Shown: positions 1 through 6,740 of the stretch, in pieces
How the letters are laid out: the number at the start of each line of letters is the position of its first letter
How positions within the stretch are numbered: position 1 is the first letter of the stretch
Assembly (NCBI GenBank): GCA_046760785.1
Contig: JBHIET010000043.1
Coordinates: 1-28,269 of the forward strand
Length of the DNA stretch: 28,269 nt
Origin: JBHIET01 sp046760785
GTDB lineage: Bacteria > Chloroflexota > Anaerolineae > B4-G1
Direction: 5' to 3'
Program-made: the position numbers and the translations under genes
The notes under the pieces: model-generated
What the model saw: only the letters and a program-made list of their open reading frames with translations
Database searches by the model: none
Told to the model about the DNA's origin: nothing

Positions 1-469
1 GCTATGATCTGTACAATCACTGTTACGATTTCCAGGGGTGCGAAAAACAGGCTTAACAAGTCACATTCGGCCAAAGGCTCTCAGCCCTTGACCCCAAGGG
101 CGTGTTCTGCGGGCAAATCTCGTTTGAGACGCCCCCGAGGCTTCGTCCTGAGGCTCAGCCCGAAGGGACGGGGGCTACGAGCACCGGCGAGCGGGTGTAG
201 CCTGCTTTATGTTAATCTGACATTGTCAAACTACTCAGGCCGGATGCAGTGTTGAGCGAGCGAGCGCTGGTTGAGTAGCTGTGACCGAAGGGAGCGGCAT
301 ATCGAAACTGTTTGGCTGAGGGCTTCGACCAAGCTCAGCCGAGGGCCTCACGGCGAGGCCAAGCGAGCGGCTTGGCATAACCTGCTTGGTCTGGTTTCGA
401 CAAGCTCAACCCGGCGGATACGGCGCTTATTTCGACAAGCTCAGCCTGAAGTTCACGGTGGCGCGCTTC
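1..469. repeat. Repeat-rich non-coding stretch
   Basis: No convincing gene is seen here; the short open frames have no recognisable protein character. The stretch is built from short repeats. There is a nested hairpin at 131-175, and there are three direct copies of a TTCGAC(C)AAGCTCA element near 322-345, 393-412 and 429-450. Related sequence recurs at 14511-14560 and 15164-15219 inside genes. It lies downstream of the minus-strand exporter gene and may be a repeat accumulation site. Confidence 0.7.
131..175. repeat. Nested palindromic repeat (hairpin)
   Basis: The outer arms GCCCCCG (131-137) and CGGGGGC (169-175) pair perfectly. The inner arms CTTCG (141-145) and CGAAG (161-165) also pair, around a centre with TGAGGCTCA. 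The same outer arms recur at 5538-5555. No T-tract follows on either strand, so it reads as a repeat element rather than a terminator. Confidence 0.65.
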
Positions 470-1090
470 TCACAGAATCCTAAACCCGATCAATACCCCC
501 ATCACCACAAAGGCCATGGCTGAGAGCCAGACGAGTGCCCGCCTGGGGATGAGCTGGCACAGTCCCTCCCCGCCGACGACGCCCAACGCTGTCACTGCAA
601 TCAAGGCCAGCGCCCCGCCGATAAAGACGGGGAGGGGGTCCGCACGTTTCCCCGCCAGGCTCAGGACAGCTAATTGGGTCTTGTCGCCCATCTCGGCGAC
701 GAAGAGCAACCCAAAGGTCGAGCCGAACGCCTTCCAGTCCCAGGCAGCGGCCGGTGCAGCGCGTGGTCCACCACCCCCATCATCCGAGCAGCAGCAGGCC
801 ACTTTGCTGGCCCCCACTTGGGCCGCCTCCCGCGCCACAAGAACCCCCATGGCAACAAACGCCAACGCCGCACCCACCTGTAAGACAGATGCCGGAACGA
901 GCTGTCCCACCACCTGGCCGCCGGCAGCACCCAATGCCGTGACCGCCGTCAATGCCAGGCTGGCTCCCAGGAAGACGGCCCACGGCCGGCGGTACTTGCA
1001 CGTCTGCGCCAGAACAGCCAACTGGGTCTTGTCGCTCAGCTCAGCCACAAAGACCAGCCCGAAAGTTGTGAGCACGATACCCCAGTCCAT
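470..1090 (-). CDS. GDT1/UPF0016 (TMEM165-like) cation/manganese exporter
   Basis: Integral membrane protein of about 206 residues. It has the two hallmark repeats of the family, ELSDKTQL near the N-terminus and EMGDKTQL in the second half. Each lies in the first helix of a three-helix half, giving the usual 3+3 topology. Family members move Mn2+ or Ca2+ out of the cytoplasm, usually against a proton gradient; the substrate here is inferred. The start at 1090 (MDWGIVLTTFG) is preferred because the family begins almost directly in helix 1. Upstream alternatives are 1102 (ATG) and 1141 (TTG); the TTG has a G-rich stretch before it but overlaps the divergent promoter. The loop between the halves is odd: it has a Cys-Cys-Cys cluster followed by Asp-Asp and a Gly run, possibly metal-binding. 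The gene is divergent from tetR and may share its operator. Confidence 0.9.
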   Translation of the reverse strand: MDWGIVLTTFGLVFVAELSDKTQLAVLAQTCKYRRPWAVFLGASLALTAVTALGAAGGQVVGQLVPASVLQVGAALAFVAMGVLVAREAAQVGASKVACCCSDDGGGGPRAAPAAAWDWKAFGSTFGLLFVAEMGDKTQLAVLSLAGKRADPLPVFIGGALALIAVTALGVVGGEGLCQLIPRRALVWLSAMAFVVMGVLIGFRIL

Positions 1091-1134
1091 TGTGCGGCGC
1101 ATTGTACTACAGAAAGCCAGCGCTGTACAGGGAA

Positions 1135-1176
1135 TTGACAATATCCCCCCATCGTGTATAATATGACCCTGGTCAT
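1135..1176 (+). promoter_or_regulatory. Consensus promoter with TetR-type operator
   Basis: TTGACA (1135-1140), a 16-nt spacer and TATAAT (1157-1162) form a perfect sigma-70 promoter reading into tetR. Immediately after it, ATGACC-CT-GGTCAT (1163-1176) is a perfect 6-bp-arm inverted repeat that would cover the transcription start. A bound dimer would block tetR and the ABC genes and could also affect the divergent exporter. Binding by the adjacent TetR protein is inferred. Confidence 0.8.
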
Positions 1177-1203
1177 TTTTGTTCTGCGGTCATCAATACG
1201 GCG

Positions 1204-1812
1204 ATGGAAGAGAAACTCCCACGACGCGAACGCAAGAAACGGGAAACCCGCCAGCGGTTGATGAAGGCCGCGCTGCGGCTGTTCCACGAGCACGGGTACA
1301 ACGACACCACCGTCGAGCAGATTGCCGAAGTGGCCGACGTCGCCAAGGGTACCTTTTTCAACTACTTCAAGACTAAGGAGGCGATCTTGCCCGCCTTGGC
1401 CGAATGGCGACTGCAGGAACTGGAGAAGGCACTTCTGCCACAGCAAGGCGCCCCCGCCAGCCCCGTCGCGCGCATCAAAGTGGCGCTGTGCCTGGTGGCC
1501 GAGGACCCCCTATCCGACCCTGTCGTGACACGGCGACTCTTCGCAGCCAAGAGACACCGCCCGGACATCCAGCCCGTGCATGCACTGACCAACCTGCTCG
1601 CCGAGCAGGTGCGCCAAGCCCAGGCCGCTGGCGAGATACGCGCCGACCTGGATCCCATCTACCTGGGCGGCGTAATCCGCGCCTTGTTCTTTCAGCAAAT
1701 GATGATGTGGCACCATGGCCACTGCCCTGCCTCCCTCCCTGAACTGATTGGCGCGACGGTGGATCTACTACTGGACGGCGTCGCTGGCCCGAAGTGGAGG
1801 CAGTCGTCGTGA
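1204..1812 (+). CDS. TetR/AcrR family transcriptional regulator
   Basis: A 202-residue one-component repressor. Residues about 15-66 form the TetR DNA-binding domain: a helix starting at RETRQRLMKAALRLF, then the recognition region with TTVEQIAEVADVAKGTFFNYF, ending in KTKEAIL. The rest is a helical ligand-binding and dimerisation domain with no recognisable ligand motif. The start is the first ATG after the promoter at 1135-1162, giving a leader of about 35 nt; no strong Shine-Dalgarno is seen. The stop overlaps the GTG start of the next gene (GTGA), so it is translationally coupled to the ABC exporter and very likely regulates it and itself. The inverted repeat at 1163-1176 is the obvious operator. 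Confidence 0.92.
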   Translation: MEEKLPRRERKKRETRQRLMKAALRLFHEHGYNDTTVEQIAEVADVAKGTFFNYFKTKEAILPALAEWRLQELEKALLPQQGAPASPVARIKVALCLVAEDPLSDPVVTRRLFAAKRHRPDIQPVHALTNLLAEQVRQAQAAGEIRADLDPIYLGGVIRALFFQQMMMWHHGHCPASLPELIGATVDLLLDGVAGPKWRQSS

Positions 1813-3545
1813 AGTATCTTGGGCGCGCACTGGGCTACCTCGGACGTTACTGGCTCTTGGCTGTCGGCGCTTTCCTTGGCCTGCTCATCTCCACCGCCAC
1901 GCGCCTGGTCATCCCCCGCCTGACCCAGGTGATCATTGACGACGGTATCGCCGCCGGAGAGGTGAAAGCTGTCGTATGGGCCGCGTTTGGGATGGTGGGC
2001 TTGGCCATCGCCGGATCGGTCTTCTCCTTCTTGCAGGGAATACTCTCCGCCCGCACTGCCCAGGGCGTGGCCTACGACCTGCGCAACCAACTCTACGCCA
2101 AGATTCATTCCCTCTCCTTCAGCTACCACGACCGCGCCCAGACCGGGCAGCTCCTCACCCGCGCCACGTCCGACGTCGAGATGGTGCATACGTTCGTCGG
2201 CATGGGCTTCATCCAGCTCCTCAGTGCCATCCTGATGATGGTCGGCAGCATCGCGCTGCTGTTTGCCACCGATTGGCAACTGGCGCTCATTATGCTCGTG
2301 CTGGTGCCGCTCACCTTCGGCATCTTCGCCCTCTTCGCTGGCAAGGCCCGGCCACTGTTTACGAAGATTCAGCAGCGGCTGGCCGATCTCAACACTGTCC
2401 TGCAGGAGAACCTGGTCGGCGTGCGGGTCGTCAAGGCCTTTGCCCGCGAACCCTACGAGCGAGCGCGTTATGCCCGGGCCAACCAGAATCTGTTTGACCT
2501 CAACCTGGTCGTCGGGCGGCTGATGGCAGCGGGCTTACCCCTTATTTTCCTCATCGCCAATCTGTCACTCCTGGCTATCTACTGGGTTGGCGGCTACCAT
2601 GCCATCGCCGGACACATCAGCGTTGGACGGATAGTCGCTTTCGCTAACTATATGATGATGGCCTTTTTCCCAATGCTGATGCTGGGGATGATCATGGCGA
2701 TGCTCTCACAAGCTGGAGCCTCGGCCGAGCGCGTCTTTGAGATTATTGATGCCCGCTCCGAAGTGGTCGAAAAGCCCAACGGCGTCGAACTCGGCATCAT
2801 CCGGGGCAGGGTGACCTTCGATGATGTCAGTTTCCGCTACTTTGGCGGGGGAGAACTGGTACTCAAGAACGTCAGTTTCACGGCAGAGCCGGGCCAGACG
2901 GTGGCGCTCTTGGGCGCGACCGGCTCCGGCAAATCCACCATCATCAACCTCATCCCCCGCTTCTACGACGTGACCGAGGGCCGGGTGACGATTGACGGCC
3001 AGGACGTGCGCGACGTGACGCTCGATTCGCTGCGCCGGCAGATTGGCATCGTGCTCCAGGAGACGACGCTCTTCTCCGGCACAATCCGCGAGAATATCGC
3101 CTTCGGCCGGCCCGATGCTCCAATGGAGGAGATCATCGCCGCCGCCAAAGCCGCCGAGGCACACGATTTCATCACGAGCTTTCCAGATGGATACGACACG
3201 CAGGTGGGTGAGCGGGGCGTCACGCTCTCCGGCGGGCAGAAGCAACGCATCGCCATCGCCCGCGCGTTGCTCCTGGACCCGCGCATCCTCATCCTCGACG
3301 ACGCGACCTCGAGCGTGGACTATGAGACGGAGTACCGCATCCAGCAGGCGTTGGAGCGGTTGATGGAGGGCCGCACCAGCTTTGTCATCGCCCAGCGCGT
3401 CGCCACGGTGCTCAACGCGGATCAGATCCTGGTGCTGGAGCGGGGCGAGATCGTAGCCCAGGGCACGCACGAGGAACTGCTAGACGAGAGTCCCATCTAT
3501 GCGGAGATTTATTACTCGCAGTTGGAGGGAGGGCGTGATGCGTGA
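1809..3545 (+). CDS. ABC exporter half-transporter with degenerate ATP site
   Basis: A 578-residue exporter with an N-terminal six-helix transmembrane domain (about 1-320) and a C-terminal ATPase. The GTG start at 1809 is chosen because GGAGG lies 8 nt upstream (1796-1800) and the start overlaps the tetR stop. Walker A is GATGSGKST (about 369-377), the signature is canonical LSGGQ (about 473) and Walker B is ILILDD. The catalytic glutamate is replaced by Asp (about 498) and the switch histidine by Gln (about 529, VIAQR). These are the hallmarks of the degenerate-site subunit of heterodimeric exporters such as TM287/288, BmrCD and LmrCD. The partner is the next gene. It probably extrudes a drug or lipid-like substrate; the specific substrate cannot be read from sequence. 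Confidence 0.93.
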   Translation: MKYLGRALGYLGRYWLLAVGAFLGLLISTATRLVIPRLTQVIIDDGIAAGEVKAVVWAAFGMVGLAIAGSVFSFLQGILSARTAQGVAYDLRNQLYAKIHSLSFSYHDRAQTGQLLTRATSDVEMVHTFVGMGFIQLLSAILMMVGSIALLFATDWQLALIMLVLVPLTFGIFALFAGKARPLFTKIQQRLADLNTVLQENLVGVRVVKAFAREPYERARYARANQNLFDLNLVVGRLMAAGLPLIFLIANLSLLAIYWVGGYHAIAGHISVGRIVAFANYMMMAFFPMLMLGMIMAMLSQAGASAERVFEIIDARSEVVEKPNGVELGIIRGRVTFDDVSFRYFGGGELVLKNVSFTAEPGQTVALLGATGSGKSTIINLIPRFYDVTEGRVTIDGQDVRDVTLDSLRRQIGIVLQETTLFSGTIRENIAFGRPDAPMEEIIAAAKAAEAHDFITSFPDGYDTQVGERGVTLSGGQKQRIAIARALLLDPRILILDDATSSVDYETEYRIQQALERLMEGRTSFVIAQRVATVLNADQILVLERGEIVAQGTHEELLDESPIYAEIYYSQLEGGRDA

Positions 3546-3636
3546 CTCGAAGGATAAACCGCGGCGGCAAAACGGTCGTCGGCTCGCGACGATTTCTTGA
3601 AGAGTGACTGTTTGACAGACTGGAAACTACACTATT

Positions 3637-5487
3637 ATGATGTTCGGCGCTAGACATATGCGCGGCCTGACCCGGGAGGCCGCTAAACCGGCAGATGTGG
3701 GCAAAACATTGCGCCGTCTGTTAGGATATTTCCGACCGTTCCAGGGCCTGCTCGCGGCGGTGGCTGTGCTGATCGTCGTCAGTACACTGCTGCAGTTGGC
3801 CGCTCCCTACCTGCCCGGCGTTGCGGTGGACCAGTTCATCGCGCCGGGCGATCAACCCCGCCCGGTCTGGCTGGAGTGGCTCCTGCCACAGAACGCCAGC
3901 CGGAAGGCCGGCCTGACCGTGACCATGCTCCTGCTGCTCGGCACCTACCTGCTGAACTGGGCCGCCACCGCCGCCCAGTTCTACCTGATGACGCTGGCCG
4001 GGCAGCGAGTGTTGCTCTATATGCGCACGCAGATTTTCGAGCACATCCAGGCCCTCTCGCTCAGCTTCTTCGACCAGCACGAGGCCGGCGACCTGATGTC
4101 CCGCCTAGTCAACGATACTCAGGTCATCAACCAGGTCTTCAGCGGCGGGGTCGTACGGTTAACGAGCATGAGCCTTTCCCTGATCGGCATTGTCATCGCC
4201 ATGCTCGCCCTCAACTGGCGGCTGGCATTGGTCAGCTTCACCATTCTGCCGGTGATGCTCCTGACCACGACTGTCTTCTCCCGGCGGGCGCGAGCCGCCT
4301 TCCGCCGCACCCGCCAGACGATCGGCGAGGTGAGCGCGGAACTGCAGGAAAACATCGCTGCCGTACGCGAGGTGCAAGCCTTCGCCCGTGAGGGGGAAAA
4401 CGTGGCCGAGTTTGAGATGATCAACGCCGCCAACCGTGACGCCAACGTCCAGGCCCAATCCATCCTCTCTGCTTTCTCCCCCGCCCTCGACGTGCTCAGC
4501 ACCATCGCGCTGGCCATCGTGGCCGGCTACGGCGGCTACTTAGCCCTGACCTTCGACCCGCCACTGATAACCGTGGGGGTTATCGTCTCCTTTCTCTTGT
4601 ACGTGCGCCGCTTCTATGAACCCATCCGGGGCATCGCTAATCTCTACACTCAACTGCAGGCGGCGGTGGCTGGTGCCGAGCGCATCTTCGGACTACTCGA
4701 CACCCGGCCAGAGATCACCGACGCGCCCGACGCCGTGCCTTTGCCACCCATTCAAGGGCGGGTCAAGTTCGATCACGTCACCTTCGCCTACGACGAGGGC
4801 GAGCCGGTGCTGCGGGAGGTCAGCCTGAGCGCCAAGCCGGGGCAGACGGTGGCCCTGGTGGGTCCGACCGGTGTGGGCAAGACGACGCTCGTCAGCCTGC
4901 TGACCCGCTTCTACGACGTGGATCGGGGTGCGATTCGGATAGACGGTCGCGATGTGCGGTATGTGACCCGCGAGAGCCTGCGGCAGCAGATGGGGATCGT
5001 TCTGCAGGACACCTTTCTCTTTTCCGGCACGGTGATGGAGAACATCCGCTACGGGCGACTGGACGCGAGCGACGAAGAAGTCCTCGCGGCGGCACGGCTG
5101 GCCAATGCCGACCAGTTCATCACGCGGCTGCCGGAAGGCTACCAGACCGAGCTAGGCGAGCGCGGGCATAATCTGAGCCAGGGGCAGCGGCAACTGATCG
5201 CCATCGCCCGCGCGGTACTGGCCAACCCGCGCATCCTGATCCTCGACGAGGCCACCTCCAGCGTGGATACGCGCACCGAGCGACTGATCCAGCGCGCGCT
5301 GGACGAACTGCTCAAGGGCCGTACCTCCTTCGTCATCGCTCACCGGCTGAGCACCATCCGCAACGCCGATCAGGTGATCGTGCTGGAGGAGGGCCGCATC
5401 GTCGAGCGGGGCACGCACGACAAGTTGCTCGCCGCCGGCGGTCTGTACGCCGAGCTTTACAACAGCCAGTTCCGGCGACAGGTGTGA
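3637..5487 (+). CDS. ABC exporter half-transporter, catalytic partner subunit
   Basis: A 616-residue protein with a six-helix membrane domain (about 25-330) and an ATPase. Walker A is GPTGVGKTT (from about 409) and Walker B is ILILDE with the catalytic Glu kept at about 538. The switch His (VIAHR) is kept at about 569. The signature is the variant LSQGQ (about 513) instead of LSGGQ. Combined with the D/Q changes in the upstream subunit, this gives one competent and one degenerate ATP site, as expected for a heterodimer. It lies 91 nt after its partner on the same strand, with no promoter or terminator evident between them. The start at 3637 has only a weak ribosome site; ATG at 3640 and 3658 are alternatives. 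A longer N-terminal arm than the partner is normal in these subunits. Confidence 0.93.
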   Translation: MMFGARHMRGLTREAAKPADVGKTLRRLLGYFRPFQGLLAAVAVLIVVSTLLQLAAPYLPGVAVDQFIAPGDQPRPVWLEWLLPQNASRKAGLTVTMLLLLGTYLLNWAATAAQFYLMTLAGQRVLLYMRTQIFEHIQALSLSFFDQHEAGDLMSRLVNDTQVINQVFSGGVVRLTSMSLSLIGIVIAMLALNWRLALVSFTILPVMLLTTTVFSRRARAAFRRTRQTIGEVSAELQENIAAVREVQAFAREGENVAEFEMINAANRDANVQAQSILSAFSPALDVLSTIALAIVAGYGGYLALTFDPPLITVGVIVSFLLYVRRFYEPIRGIANLYTQLQAAVAGAERIFGLLDTRPEITDAPDAVPLPPIQGRVKFDHVTFAYDEGEPVLREVSLSAKPGQTVALVGPTGVGKTTLVSLLTRFYDVDRGAIRIDGRDVRYVTRESLRQQMGIVLQDTFLFSGTVMENIRYGRLDASDEEVLAAARLANADQFITRLPEGYQTELGERGHNLSQGQRQLIAIARAVLANPRILILDEATSSVDTRTERLIQRALDELLKGRTSFVIAHRLSTIRNADQVIVLEEGRIVERGTHDKLLAAGGLYAELYNSQFRRQV

Positions 5488-5537
5488 TCCCTCGCCCGGT
5501 CAGGGCAATCGCAAGCTCCATCCCGCGAGTGCTCCCG

Positions 5538-5555
5538 GCCCCCGTCTCCGGGGGC
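5538..5555. repeat. Short GC hairpin after the ABC genes
   Basis: GCCCCCG-TCTC-CGGGGGC is a perfect 7-bp stem with a 4-nt loop, 50 nt after the ABC stop codon. It has no T-tract and the same arms as the hairpin at 131-175. It is more likely a repeat remnant than an intrinsic terminator, although it could still slow transcription. Confidence 0.5.
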
Positions 5556-5628
5556 ACAGCACAGGCCGCGAGGCGGATCAGGCGTGTCAATGGCCGCCCC
5601 AAAAGCCCCTGAGGCGGGCGTCAGTGGT

Positions 5629-5657
5629 TTGGCGTTTTCTCCTGCTTGGTGTACAAT
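5629..5657 (+). promoter_or_regulatory. Promoter of the CHAT gene
   Basis: TTGGCG (5629-5634), a 17-nt spacer and TACAAT (5652-5657) resemble a sigma-70 promoter about 80 nt upstream of the CHAT start codon. The expected transcript begins just before the paired hairpins at 5665-5708. Confidence 0.55.
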
Positions 5658-5664
5658 GCAAGTA

Positions 5665-5708
5665 GGTCGGATTTGCTATCCGACCCCCAGGCGGTTGGTG
5701 AAACCGCC
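5665..5708 (+). other. Two tandem hairpins in the CHAT leader
   Basis: GGTCGGAT-TTGCT-ATCCGACC (5665-5685) is a perfect 8-bp stem. GGCGGTT-GGTGA-AACCGCC (5690-5708) is a perfect 7-bp stem. Both have 5-nt loops and are separated by four bases. They sit at the predicted 5' end of the transcript, so they could be a leader structure. They could also be a dispersed repeat element. Confidence 0.5.
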
Positions 5709-5738
5709 CTGTGCTGAAGCGCGAGCGAGCCACAAACG

Positions 5739-6740
5739 ATGCCCAACCAGCACACCACCCACATCGGCGATGTGAGCGGGCCAGTGCACGCCGGTCGGGG
5801 CGACATCATCATCCAGCAGGCCCCGCCACCGGTTCCCCCGGAGACCGAAGCGCCCGCCTTCCGCGTCCTCACCGTTGTCGCCCGGCCCCTCGACCAATCG
5901 GCCCTGCCCGAGATCGGCGACGCCTGGTCGCTGGCCGACCACCTGGCGCAGGTGCAGGCCCCGGTTGAACTGGCCTTCGCCCGCCCGCCCACCGTCGAGA
6001 CGCTGCGCCGCCGGTTGGCCGAGGACTGGGACGTGGTCCACTTCGACGGCCACGGCGTGTGGGCCTGGACCTGCCCCGCCTGCCGCGCTCTCATCCCCAA
6101 GGAGGAGGGCCAGCCCGACCCCACCGCCTGCCCGCGCTGCGACGCACCGCTTACCGAGCCCGCCACCGGCTACCTGGCCTTCGAGCGGGAGGACGGGCTG
6201 ATGGACCTGCTGCCCGCCACTGAGATGGCCGCCCTCCTGTGCCCGGCAGGCGCGCCCCCCCGCGCCCGCCTGGTCATCCTTACCGCCTGCCAGTCGGCGC
6301 TGGGCGAGCCCAGCCTGGCCGGCGTGCTGCTCGCGGCGGGCGTCCCGGCGGTGCTGGGCATGCGCGAGAGCGTCACCGTGGGAGCGGTGGTGGCGCTCCT
6401 GCCCCCCTTCTACGCCAACCTGGGAGCCGGCCGCACCCCCCGCCAGGCTTTGGCCGCCGCGCTGCCGGCGCTGCGCCCGCTTGGAGCGAGTCCCTTCAGC
6501 GGCACCCCCTTCACCGACCTGCCGATGCTGAAGGGGCCGGGGGCCGACGCGCCCCTGTGCAAGCCTGGCTCCGGGCCCCCACGCGCGTGGAGCGGGAACC
6601 GCTGGTGGGCGTGCCCGCCCCCTCCCCCTCCGGAGCCTTCCACGGCGACTTCGAGCCAGCCGACCCGCCCGGCGGGCGCAAGGGGTACCTGGCGCGGCTG
6701 GCCCAGGCGTTCTTGCGCGGCGAGAAACTGGTCGTCTTGA
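5739..6740 (+). CDS. CHAT-domain protease module (5' part of a frameshifted gene)
   Basis: Caspase-like CHAT protease. The N-terminus has an IGDVSGPVHAGRGDII segment of a kind seen before the effector domain in STAND proteins. The catalytic dyad is visible as His105 (HFDGHG) and Cys184 (LTACQSA). Between them lies a zinc-ribbon-like insert with CPAC (112-115) and CPRC (131-134). CHAT-like sequence ends near residue 265. After the C-run at 6576-6580 the frame turns into Pro/Arg/Ser-rich text that is only the shadow of the NB-ARC frame. Adding one base in that run would give one continuous CHAT–NB-ARC–TPR protein. The gene is therefore either really broken or carries a sequencing error. It is probably a signal-activated NTPase-protease of the kind found in anti-phage or programmed-death systems; that role is inferred from family. 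Confidence 0.82.
   Translation: MPNQHTTHIGDVSGPVHAGRGDIIIQQAPPPVPPETEAPAFRVLTVVARPLDQSALPEIGDAWSLADHLAQVQAPVELAFARPPTVETLRRRLAEDWDVVHFDGHGVWAWTCPACRALIPKEEGQPDPTACPRCDAPLTEPATGYLAFEREDGLMDLLPATEMAALLCPAGAPPRARLVILTACQSALGEPSLAGVLLAAGVPAVLGMRESVTVGAVVALLPPFYANLGAGRTPRQALAAALPALRPLGASPFSGTPFTDLPMLKGPGADAPLCKPGSGPPRAWSGNRWWACPPPPPPEPSTATSSQPTRPAGARGTWRGWPRRSCAARNWSS

Noticed and set aside
516..1166. A 216-residue plus-strand frame opposite the GDT1 exporter
   Set aside because: It is low-complexity Ala/Pro/Thr text; the minus strand carries both family motifs.
2706..3470. A 254-residue minus-strand frame opposite the ABC ATPase
   Set aside because: It lies opposite highly conserved Walker and signature motifs and has no family features.
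6576..6580. Programmed -1 ribosomal frameshifting at the C-run
   Set aside because: No X-XXY-YYZ heptamer is in the zero frame and no clear downstream pseudoknot was seen; a base loss or sequencing error is simpler.
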